A stretch of 64,000 nucleotides of DNA, from positions 186,001 to 250,000 of the forward strand of contig NZ_ML974128.1 of the NCBI RefSeq assembly GCF_004765815.2, given 5' to 3'. How positions within the stretch are numbered: position 1 is the first letter of the stretch; each line of letters starts with the position of its first letter. Of the stretch, positions 17,284 to 24,394 are shown in pieces. This stretch comes from Halorussus salinus (GTDB lineage: Archaea > Halobacteriota > Halobacteria > Halobacteriales > Haladaptataceae). The notes below the pieces were generated by a model, which was not told the DNA's origin, made no database searches, and was given only the letters and a program-made list of their open reading frames with translations. The translations under genes were made by a program, and so were the position numbers.

Positions 17284-17697
17284 CTACCCCGAACTCTCCT
17301 GCGTCGTGACGCTGTTGGGCCGAATCCGGACGATTACGCGCGGGGCCTCCTCGTCGCCGAGTCGGGGGTACTCCGGTTCGCCGAGGTACCGCTCGGCGAG
17401 TCGGTTGACGTGTTCGACCGCGCCCTCCTCGGTTATCTCGACCACCTCGCCGCGGACCGCGAGAAAGCGGTACGGGTCGTCGGGGTCGGTCATCGAGACG
17501 GCGATGTGGGCGCTCTCCTCGACGTTCTGCTCCTTGCGCGACCCTCGGACGGTGTTGACCAGCAGGTGGTTCTCGTCGGCGTCGTAGTCTATCCACACCG
17601 GGACCGAGTGGGGCGTGTGGTCGGGCAGGAGCGTGGCGATATGGGCGAACGTGCGCTTCTCGAACAGGTCGCGGAACTCCTCGGGTATCGTCGTCAC
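17284..17697 (-). CDS. PPOX class F420-dependent-type protein
   Basis: This 137-residue split-barrel protein reads TFAHIATLLPDHTPHSVPVW, HLLVNTVRGSRKEQNVE and RFLAVRGEVVEIT. This is the pattern of the TIGR03618/PPOX class F420-dependent family in archaea and actinobacteria. The start is GTG 17697 (VTTIPEEFRDLF); longer frames give Arg-rich sequence. The C-terminus VRIRPNSVTTQESSG is typical in length. Third PPOX protein of the window; no context for its substrate. Confidence 0.85.
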   Translation of the reverse strand: MTTIPEEFRDLFEKRTFAHIATLLPDHTPHSVPVWIDYDADENHLLVNTVRGSRKEQNVEESAHIAVSMTDPDDPYRFLAVRGEVVEITEEGAVEHVNRLAERYLGEPEYPRLGDEEAPRVIVRIRPNSVTTQESSG

Positions 17698-17790
17698 GCC
17701 GGAGCAGACGGCGGCGAGTCGTAAATCGCTAACTGCGGTCGCGGAGCGAAGCGCCAACAGTTTTGTCTCGACCGTGAGGAGGTGTCGCCG

Positions 17791-18186
17791 ATGAGGAGAC
17801 TTCTGTTGGCGCTCGCGTTGGTCGGCGTTCTGACGGTGGCCGGATGTAGTGCCCTCCCGCTGGACTCCGGCCCGCGGTACGAGGTGTCCGTCGAGACGGT
17901 GACGGCGAACGACTCGCAGATTCGAGTGATCGCCGTCTCGCCCCGCGACGGCGAGACACTTCCGAAGGGCGCGGAGGTCACGGTAGACGGCGGCTACGTC
18001 TCGTTCACGGAGATGGCGACGATGCCCTACGGCGAGACGGCGTATCTCACCTACGTCCCCGCGCGGACGAAGTTCGACCTGACCGACCGCGTTCGGGCGA
18101 CCGACCGCGGACTCGACGCCGCGAACGTCAGCGTCGGCGAGGTCCGAATCTCGGCGGACGGCCGGACTGAGACCCACGAGGTGTGA
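17791..18186 (+). CDS. Small lipoprotein, unknown function
   Basis: This 131-residue protein has a short Sec-type signal and a lipobox with C19 (LTVAGCSALPL). The mature part is a beta-rich domain with EVSVETVTANDSQIRVIAV. A Shine-Dalgarno-like GGAGGT lies 7 nt before the ATG at 17791, which favours this start over the in-frame GTG at 17782. It is probably anchored on the outer face of the membrane. Family not recognised. Confidence 0.75.
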   Translation: MRRLLLALALVGVLTVAGCSALPLDSGPRYEVSVETVTANDSQIRVIAVSPRDGETLPKGAEVTVDGGYVSFTEMATMPYGETAYLTYVPARTKFDLTDRVRATDRGLDAANVSVGEVRISADGRTETHEV

Positions 18187-18224
18187 CTCGCCGCCGGAAG
18201 CGTGACTCCGACTCGAAACGAGGT

Positions 18225-18998
18225 TCACGCCCGGAACGGCGTCCGGACCGTGAACTCCGCGACCGACGCGTGCCAGACCACCGGGTCCTCGGCGGGGGCG
18301 GGCAGACCGACCGACTCCAGCAGGGAGTCGGCGTGGACCGACGCCTCCGCGGGGGCGAGTCGCCACGGGTCGTGTTCGACGCGGGCGCACCAGACCGACC
18401 CGGCGTGGGACTCCTCGGCGTCGGCCCTCTCGGCCTCGTCGTCCCCGTCCGCGCTGTCGGCGCTCTCGGCCCCGATACTCCCGTTCCGGACCAGATAGAG
18501 CCGGTACCGCTCGGCGAGGAACGACGACAGCGAGTCGGGGTCGGCGTGGGTCGGCTTGCCGGTCGACCGGTACTCGGCCGCGAATCTGGCCGGTGACTCG
18601 TCGGTGTGGAGTCGCTGGCTGTCGAACCGGCGTCGGTCGCCCGCCCGCTGGAAGTCGATTTCGGCGCGGTGGTACGGCAGGTCCCAGACCGCGCGAGCGA
18701 GTCGGACCCCGAGTTCGGTCGTCGCGTCGAGGCTCAGGAAGTAGACGCCGGGTTCCCCCTCGTAGCGGACGTACGTTCGGAGGTTGACCTGCGGGAAGGT
18801 GAGTCCGGCGCGCTCGGGCAGGAATCGCGGCCGCGCGGCCTCGACCAGCGAGGGGAGCGCCGACACCCACGCGGTCTCGTCGCGGGTGTCGATTTCGAGG
18901 GCGTCGGGGACGAGCGGTCGGACGCGCGAGGAGTCCACCGGCCAGTGGGCGAACAGCCCCTCGCGCCACGTCAGCGACAGGGCGGGAACGTCACGCAT
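18225..18998 (-). CDS. DUF2071 (YqjF-like) family protein
   Basis: This 257-residue protein matches the DUF2071/YqjF pattern: LTWREGLFAHWPVDSSRVRPLVPDALEID near the start, NLRTYVRYEGEPGVYFLSLD in the middle and the WDLPYHRAEI segment. The family is widespread but of unknown biochemical function; the fold resembles acetoacetate decarboxylase. The start at 18998 (MRDVPALSLTW) is set by that N-terminal pattern. An acidic insertion (about 178-198, SADSADGDDEAERADAEES) is a haloarchaeal addition. Confidence 0.85.
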   Translation of the reverse strand: MRDVPALSLTWREGLFAHWPVDSSRVRPLVPDALEIDTRDETAWVSALPSLVEAARPRFLPERAGLTFPQVNLRTYVRYEGEPGVYFLSLDATTELGVRLARAVWDLPYHRAEIDFQRAGDRRRFDSQRLHTDESPARFAAEYRSTGKPTHADPDSLSSFLAERYRLYLVRNGSIGAESADSADGDDEAERADAEESHAGSVWCARVEHDPWRLAPAEASVHADSLLESVGLPAPAEDPVVWHASVAEFTVRTPFRA

Positions 18999-19094
18999 AC
19001 TTCCGGAGACGCGCCCCAGCGGCAAATACGCCGCGGCAGTGTACGTCCGTCGGCTCGCGGGACTCCGGCGCTTGGAGTCCGGCAATCGGAGGGC

Positions 19095-19101
19095 TTATTA
19101 A
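19095..19101 (+). promoter_or_regulatory. TATA box of the ZIP-like gene
   Basis: TTATTAA at 19095-19101 is centred about 26 nt before the ATG at 19124, which fits a leaderless haloarchaeal transcript. Confidence 0.5.
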
Positions 19102-19123
19102 TTGCCGAGACAGCGTTAACAAC

Positions 19124-19954
19124 ATGCGTCTCTCTCGTCTCGGTCTGGTCGGTCCGGTTCTCCTCGTCGCACTCACGCCGTTCGCGCTCTGGGCGAACGC
19201 CCCGAAAGTCGCGGGTATCTCGTGGGTCGCGTTCGCCGCGATGGCGGGCGCGGCGCTCGTCGGCGGACGGACCGGCGCGACGACCGACGCCGGGCGGTTG
19301 GTGTGGGGGTACGGTCTCGCCAGCGGCGCGATGATAACCAGCGCGGCCGTCTTCATCGTCCCGAGCGCCATCGGACACCACCCGAAGTTCGGCGGGTTCG
19401 GCATCGCGCTGGGCGTCCTCGTCGGCTTCTCGGCGCACACGCTCGGCCACCGCGCGACCCACATGGACCTGCCGTTTGACCACACCGCCGCCGAACTGAC
19501 CGCTCACTCGCTGGCCGCGGGGGCCATCATCGGTCTCGTCTACGGCAACATGCCGAGCCTCGGGTTACTCCTCGGTCTCGCCATCGTCTCGCACAAGGGT
19601 CCCGCGGGCTACGCCGCGGCCGACCGACTCCGACGGGCGGACAAGCCGGTCTCGGTCATCCTACTTCCCGCGGCGGGCGTCGGCCTGACCGCGATTCCGT
19701 CCGCGCTCCTCCGACTTCCCTCCAGCGACCCCGTGAACGCGGTCGTCTTCGGGTTCGCGGCGGGCGTGTTCCTCCACGTCGCGATGGACTTCCTGCCGCG
19801 CTGTGAACTCGGCGGCGAGGTCTACGAGGTCGCCCAAATCACCGACGACGCCCACGACCTGCTGGACCGGCTTCGGGCGCGAGCCGTGGCGAGTACGGGT
19901 CTGGGCGGTGCGGCGGTGTTCGTCGCGTGGCTGATTCTGCGGCCCGGTCCGTAA
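19124..19954 (+). CDS. Divergent ZIP-like membrane transporter
   Basis: This 276-residue protein has about eight membrane spans and a layout like ZIP transporters, with helix segments TAHSLAAGAIIGLVYGNMP and AIVSHKGPAGYAA where canonical ZIPs have HNxPEG and HExPE(H/G). The histidines are kept but the Glu of each motif is missing or replaced, so metal selectivity or activity may differ. The long loop holds GHRATHMDLPFDHT, which could supply extra ligands. A canonical ZIP is encoded at 10505-11413. Confidence 0.65.
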   Translation: MRLSRLGLVGPVLLVALTPFALWANAPKVAGISWVAFAAMAGAALVGGRTGATTDAGRLVWGYGLASGAMITSAAVFIVPSAIGHHPKFGGFGIALGVLVGFSAHTLGHRATHMDLPFDHTAAELTAHSLAAGAIIGLVYGNMPSLGLLLGLAIVSHKGPAGYAAADRLRRADKPVSVILLPAAGVGLTAIPSALLRLPSSDPVNAVVFGFAAGVFLHVAMDFLPRCELGGEVYEVAQITDDAHDLLDRLRARAVASTGLGGAAVFVAWLILRPGP

Positions 19955-20016
19955 CGGAGACGGCGAGCGTCCCCGCGCCCGAGGAGTTAACCGACAGCGC
20001 GCCGTGACTCGGTGGC

Positions 20017-20445
20017 GTGACCGAACGCCTCCTCGTTCCGTTCGACGGGTCGCCGCTGGCCGAGCGCGCGCTGGAACGCGTCGCCGAGAAACACTCCGAC
20101 GCCCACGTGACACTCCTCTACGTCGTGGACCCCGTGGGCGTCGTGTACGAGGCCGAGGCCCGCGGCCTGCCCGACGCCGAGACGTGGCACGAGCGCGCGA
20201 CCGACGAGGCCGAGGAGACCCTCGCCGACGCCGCGGCGACGCTCGCCGACGCCGGATGCGAGGTGGAGACGGCCGTCGAGACCGGCCGCCCGTCGCGCGA
20301 GATTCTGGCCGCCGTCGAGGACCGCGACATCGACCACGTCGTGATGGGGAGCCACGGCCGGTCGGGCGTCTCGCGGTTGCTTCTGGGCAGTACCGCCGAG
20401 CGCGTCCTGCGGCGGTCGCCGGTCCCGGTGACAATCGTTCGATGA
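20017..20445 (+). CDS. Universal stress protein (UspA family)
   Basis: This 142-residue protein starts with GTG. It has the Usp N-terminal strand ERLLVPFDGSPLAERAL and the C-terminal nucleotide-binding motif GSHGRSGVSRLLLGSTAERV (G-x2-G-x9-G-S/T), so it is of the ATP-binding type. It is cytoplasmic and likely acts in stress signalling. Single-domain length is normal. It stands alone between the ZIP-like gene and dgcN. Confidence 0.9.
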   Translation: MTERLLVPFDGSPLAERALERVAEKHSDAHVTLLYVVDPVGVVYEAEARGLPDAETWHERATDEAEETLADAAATLADAGCEVETAVETGRPSREILAAVEDRDIDHVVMGSHGRSGVSRLLLGSTAERVLRRSPVPVTIVR

Positions 20446-20612
20446 CGAATACATGTCTATAGAATTCTGAAACAAATCTAAATATAGTTCACCGCGGCAA
20501 CTGCCGTTTCCCGACGCGCACCGGACGGGTTGGCTGACGAGCGTCCGGCAGCCTCAGCGAACGGACCAGAACCCGTTACCTCGCCTGACACCTCCTTACC
20601 GCCACACCGACC

Positions 20613-20618
20613 TTTATA
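20613..20618 (+). promoter_or_regulatory. TATA box of dgcN
   Basis: TTTATA sits 25-30 nt upstream of the dgcN ATG at 20643. This predicts a leaderless dgcN-dgcA transcript. Confidence 0.55.
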
Positions 20619-20642
20619 CCCCACTGCCACAACCTCCCACGC

Positions 20643-21656
20643 ATGCAAGTCGCCGTACTCGCTCACGAGAAGTTCCCCGACCGCGCCAAGACCGCGGTCG
20701 GCCTGTTGCGCTACGCCGATTACGAGGTCGAAGCGGTCCTCGACCGCGAGAACGCCGGAAAACGAGTTTCCGATTTCCTCCCCGACGTGCAGGACGCGCC
20801 CATCGTCGCCGAGATGGCCGACGCGCCCGACGTGGACGCGCTCATCGTCGGCATCGCGCCCATCGGCGGCGGGTTCGACGAGTCGTGGCGCTCGGACGTG
20901 CGGACCGCCCTCGAAGGCGGCGCGGACCTTATCTCGGGTCTCCACTACTTCCTCGCCGAGGACGAGGAGTTCGCGGACCTCGCCGCGGAAAACGACTGCG
21001 ACATCTGGGACGTGCGCAAGCCGCCCGAGGACCTGACCGTCGCGCAGGGCGTCGCCGACGAGGTCGAGGCCGAGGTCGTCCTCACGGTCGGCACCGACTG
21101 CTCGGTCGGGAAGATGACCGCCACGATGGAGTTGCTGGAAGCGGCCCGCGACCGCGGTGCCGACGTGGGGTTCATCCCGACGGGCCAGACCGGCATCATG
21201 ATAGAGAATTGGGGGACGCCCATCGACCGCGTGGTCTCGGACTTCACCGCCGGAGCGGTCGAGGAGATGATTCTCGAACGCGGCGACGACCACGACTACC
21301 TCCTCGTGGAGGGCCAAGGGAGCATCGTCCACCCGGCCTACTCGGCCGTGACCTGCGGCATCCTCCACGGGTCGATGGCCGACAAATTGGTCCTCTGTCA
21401 CGAGGCGGGCCGCGAGGCCATCCACGGCTACGAGGACACCGCCGTCCCGCCGATTTCGGAGTACGTGGACCTCTACGAGGACCTCGCTCGGCCGGTCCAC
21501 GAGACCGAAGTCGTCGCTGGCGCGCTCAACACCAGCGACATCGGCGACGACGCCGCGGCCCGCGACGCGGTGGCAACGTTCGCCGACGAACTCGACGCGC
21601 CCGCGACCGACCCGGTGAGATTCGACGCCGACGACGTTCTGGAGGCGATTCTATGA
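20643..21656 (+). CDS. dgcN: DUF1611 protein, DgcN-like N-acyltransferase
   Basis: This 337-residue protein has a Rossmann-like N-terminal half and a P-loop-like segment TVGTDCSVGKMTATMELLEAA near residue 146, followed by IPTGQTGIMIENWGTPIDRVVSDF. This is the DUF1611 pattern. DUF1611 proteins next to an enolase-superfamily epimerase are known as DgcN of a D-glutamate catabolic route (D-Glu to N-acetyl-D-Glu), described for marine bacteria and halophilic archaea. Coupling to dgcA supports the assignment. It could instead serve another amino acid. Confidence 0.75.
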   Translation: MQVAVLAHEKFPDRAKTAVGLLRYADYEVEAVLDRENAGKRVSDFLPDVQDAPIVAEMADAPDVDALIVGIAPIGGGFDESWRSDVRTALEGGADLISGLHYFLAEDEEFADLAAENDCDIWDVRKPPEDLTVAQGVADEVEAEVVLTVGTDCSVGKMTATMELLEAARDRGADVGFIPTGQTGIMIENWGTPIDRVVSDFTAGAVEEMILERGDDHDYLLVEGQGSIVHPAYSAVTCGILHGSMADKLVLCHEAGREAIHGYEDTAVPPISEYVDLYEDLARPVHETEVVAGALNTSDIGDDAAARDAVATFADELDAPATDPVRFDADDVLEAIL

Positions 21657-21688
21657 ATTTCGACGCCGAACCGGAGGTGAGTCGATGA
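21653..21688 (+). CDS. Possible 11-residue mini-ORF bridging dgcN and dgcA
   Basis: The frame MNFDAEPEVSR starts inside the dgcN stop (ATGA) and stops inside the dgcA start (ATGA). It also contains the GGAGGTG that would serve dgcA as a ribosome-binding site. Its beginning resembles the start of dgcA (shared TCGACGCCGA). It may relay ribosomes between the genes. Confidence 0.35.
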   Translation: MNFDAEPEVSR

Positions 21689-22725
21689 GCCTCGACGCCG
21701 AGTTCGAGCGCCTGTCGCTCCCGCTGGAGAACGCCTTCACCATCTCGCGGACCACGCAGGAGACCGCCGAGAACGTCGTCGTCCGAATCGCCGACGATGC
21801 GGGCAACGTGGGCGTCGGCGCGGCCGCACCCTCCGAACACTACGGCGAGACCGCCGCGACTGTGGAGGCGGTTCTCCCGGCCCTCCTCGAAGTCGTCGAG
21901 GAGGTCGGCGACCCCCACCAACTCGACCGCATCGAGCGCCGGATGGAGGAGACCGTCGCGCGCAACCCGGCCGCCAGATGCGCGGTCAGCATCGCGCTCC
22001 ACGACCTCGCGGCCAAGCGCGCCGACCTGCCGCTGTACCGCTACTGGGGACTCGACCCCGACGAGTCGGTCCCGACCTCCTACACCATCGGCATCGACAC
22101 CACCGAGCGCATGGCCGAGAAGACCGAGACCGCGGTCGAACGGGGCTACTCGGTCCTCAAAGTCAAGGTCGGGACCGACCGCGACGAGGAGATCATCTCG
22201 ACGGTCCGGGCGGCCGCCCCCGACGCGACCATCCGCGTGGACGCCAACGAGGCGTGGTCTCCTCGCGAAGCGGTCCGGAAGATAGACCGCCTCGCGGAGT
22301 ACGACCTCGAATTCGTGGAACAACCCGTCTCGGCCGACGACCCCGAGGGGATGGGCTTCGTCCGCGACCGGTCGGCGCTCCCCATCGCGGCCGACGAGTC
22401 CTGTGTCACGCTCGCGGACATCCCGCAAATCGCCGGAAACGTGGACATCGCCAACCTGAAACTGATGAAGTGCGGTGGCCTGCGGGAGGCCGAGCGAATG
22501 ATTCACGCCGCCCGCGCCCACGGCCTCGAAGTCATGCTGGGGTGCATGATAGAGACCAACGCGGCCATCTCCGCGGCGGCCCACCTCGCGCCCCTGCTGG
22601 ACTACGCCGACCTCGACGGGTCGCTCCTGTTGGACGAGGACCCCTACGAGGGCGTCCCGATGCCCGACGGAGCCATCGACCTCGCCGGTCTCGACCGACC
22701 GGGGACGGGTGCGCGAACGGAGTGA
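21685..22725 (+). CDS. dgcA: Enolase-superfamily epimerase (dipeptide epimerase / DgcA-like)
   Basis: This 346-residue protein has all the muconate-lactonizing-type features: K159-V-K161 (LKVKVG), metal ligands D186 (RVDAN), E212 (VEQP) and D237 (AADES), and the second-base lysine in NLKLMKCGG. A DED motif (317-319) matches the DxD that binds the substrate ammonium group in L-Ala-D/L-Glu epimerases. Beside dgcN it would racemise N-acetyl-D-glutamate. The alternative is a true dipeptide epimerase. A Shine-Dalgarno GGAGGTG precedes the start. Confidence 0.8.
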   Translation: MSLDAEFERLSLPLENAFTISRTTQETAENVVVRIADDAGNVGVGAAAPSEHYGETAATVEAVLPALLEVVEEVGDPHQLDRIERRMEETVARNPAARCAVSIALHDLAAKRADLPLYRYWGLDPDESVPTSYTIGIDTTERMAEKTETAVERGYSVLKVKVGTDRDEEIISTVRAAAPDATIRVDANEAWSPREAVRKIDRLAEYDLEFVEQPVSADDPEGMGFVRDRSALPIAADESCVTLADIPQIAGNVDIANLKLMKCGGLREAERMIHAARAHGLEVMLGCMIETNAAISAAAHLAPLLDYADLDGSLLLDEDPYEGVPMPDGAIDLAGLDRPGTGARTE

Positions 22726-22769
22726 CCGCCTCGGATACACAGTGGAACGAATGGGCGACGCGGCCGAAC

Positions 22770-24221
22770 TCAGTCGTCGGCCGACGCGGCCGCCGACGAG
22801 TCGGCGGTGTCCTTCGGCGTCGTCGCCCGCCCGAGCAGCGTCATCACGAACAGCACCAGCGGCGAGAGGAACGCGAAGAAGTAGTAGGGCGCGTATTCGA
22901 GGGTCGCCACGCCGAACACGCTCGACATGTAGACAGCCCCGGCGTGCCACGGGATGAGCGCGCCCGTCGGGGTGCCCGCGGCCTCGACCGCCCGCGAGAG
23001 GTCACTGCTCTCCAAGTCGTAGTCGTCGTAGAGGTTCCGGAGCGTCATGCCCGGAATCACAATCGCCATATACTGTTGGGCACTGAACACGTTGACCAGA
23101 ATCGCCGCGAGGCCCGACGACGCGACGAGACTGGTGGAACTCCGGACGCCCTGCGCGAGGTGGTGAGCCAGCACCGCGAGGACGCCGAGTCGTTCGAGGA
23201 GACCCCCGAGCGAGAGCGCGGCGACGACCACGGTGATGGTCCACGCCGACCCGGAGAGACCGCCCTGCGCGAGGAGGTCGTTGACGAGTTTCGTGCCGGT
23301 CTCGGGTTCGATTCCGTTCAGGAACACGTCCCACGCGGCGGTGAAGCCGACCCCCTGCACCGCCATCGTGGTGAACACGCCAGCGAAGACGCCAGCGACC
23401 AGCGAGGGGAGTGCCGGGAAGCCGTAGAGCGCCAGCCCGAACGTGACGACCAGCGGCAGGAAGACCAGCACCGAGAGGTCGTAGGTCGAGACCAGTGCGG
23501 TCTGAATCTCGCCGACGCGGCCCGCCGGTATCGCCCCGCCAGCGCGGAGTCCGAGGACCGCGTACAGAATCAGCGAGAGACCCAACGCGACGGCGGTGCC
23601 GGTCCGCATCGCCCGGATGTGGTCGTAGAGGTCGGTGTTCGTGACCGCGGCCGCGAGGTTGGTCGTGTCCGACAGGGGCGACTGCTTGTCCCCGGCGTAC
23701 GCGCCGCTCAAGATTGCGCCAGCGGTCATCGGCGCGGGGATGCCGAGTCCCGACCCGATGCCGACGAACGCGACGCCGAGCGTGCCCGCGGTGGTCCACG
23801 ACGATCCGATGGAGAACGCGACGATGGCCGCCAGAATCACGGTGGCGGGCAGGAACACCTCGGGCGTGAGAATCGACAGCCCGTAGTACATCAGGCCGGG
23901 AATCGTGCCCGAACTGACCCACGTCGCGATGAGCGCGTAGATGGTGAACAGGATGAGGAGAGCCTGTAGTCCCATCAGGAGACCGTCGGCGATGCCCCCG
24001 TAGATGTCGTCCCACGAGAGACCCATCCAGTAGTAGCCGACCAGTCCGGTCAGCACGACGCTCCAGACCAGCGGCGCGTGGGGGTTCATCCCGAGGTACC
24101 CCGACCCGATTCCGAGGAAGACGACCACGCCGAGGACCGGGACCAACGCTTGGGCCAGCGTCGGCCGACGCTCCGGCGACAGTTCTCCGTAGGTGAGCGG
24201 TTCGAAGTCGAGTGAAGCCAT
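22770..24221 (-). CDS. nhaC: NhaC-type Na+/H+ antiporter
   Basis: This 483-residue protein has about twelve membrane spans and the NhaC-family segments GSSWTTAGTLGVAFVGIG, GAILSGAYAGDKQSPLSDTTN and a late SGLAAILVNVFSAQQYMAIV. It exchanges sodium for protons (some relatives exchange malate or lactate). The SGAYAGDKQSPLSDT stretch is the most diagnostic. The product suits a high-salt cell. A TATA box lies 27 nt upstream. The cytoplasmic ends are short and acidic, with a C-terminal Ala/Asp/Ser tail. Confidence 0.9.
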   Translation of the reverse strand: MASLDFEPLTYGELSPERRPTLAQALVPVLGVVVFLGIGSGYLGMNPHAPLVWSVVLTGLVGYYWMGLSWDDIYGGIADGLLMGLQALLILFTIYALIATWVSSGTIPGLMYYGLSILTPEVFLPATVILAAIVAFSIGSSWTTAGTLGVAFVGIGSGLGIPAPMTAGAILSGAYAGDKQSPLSDTTNLAAAVTNTDLYDHIRAMRTGTAVALGLSLILYAVLGLRAGGAIPAGRVGEIQTALVSTYDLSVLVFLPLVVTFGLALYGFPALPSLVAGVFAGVFTTMAVQGVGFTAAWDVFLNGIEPETGTKLVNDLLAQGGLSGSAWTITVVVAALSLGGLLERLGVLAVLAHHLAQGVRSSTSLVASSGLAAILVNVFSAQQYMAIVIPGMTLRNLYDDYDLESSDLSRAVEAAGTPTGALIPWHAGAVYMSSVFGVATLEYAPYYFFAFLSPLVLFVMTLLGRATTPKDTADSSAAASADD

Positions 24222-24247
24222 GGTGTAGCCCCGTATTACCTCAGGAC

Positions 24248-24253
24248 ATTAAA
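24248..24253 (-). promoter_or_regulatory. TATA box of nhaC
   Basis: On the minus strand CTTTAATG (core TTTAAT) lies about 27 nt before the nhaC ATG at 24221. An A+T-rich stretch with the palindrome GAATATTC lies further upstream. Confidence 0.5.
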
Positions 24254-24394
24254 GTAGAACGATTTTATTCGTATAAGGAATATTCAAATTGCGGTCTGGT
24301 ATCGCTAACCACGCCTGTAGTCGGTCGAGGGAGCCTGTACGCTCGAAATAAGAAATTCCGGCCAGCACCTAAGTCGCCACTGACGAAGTCGGCG

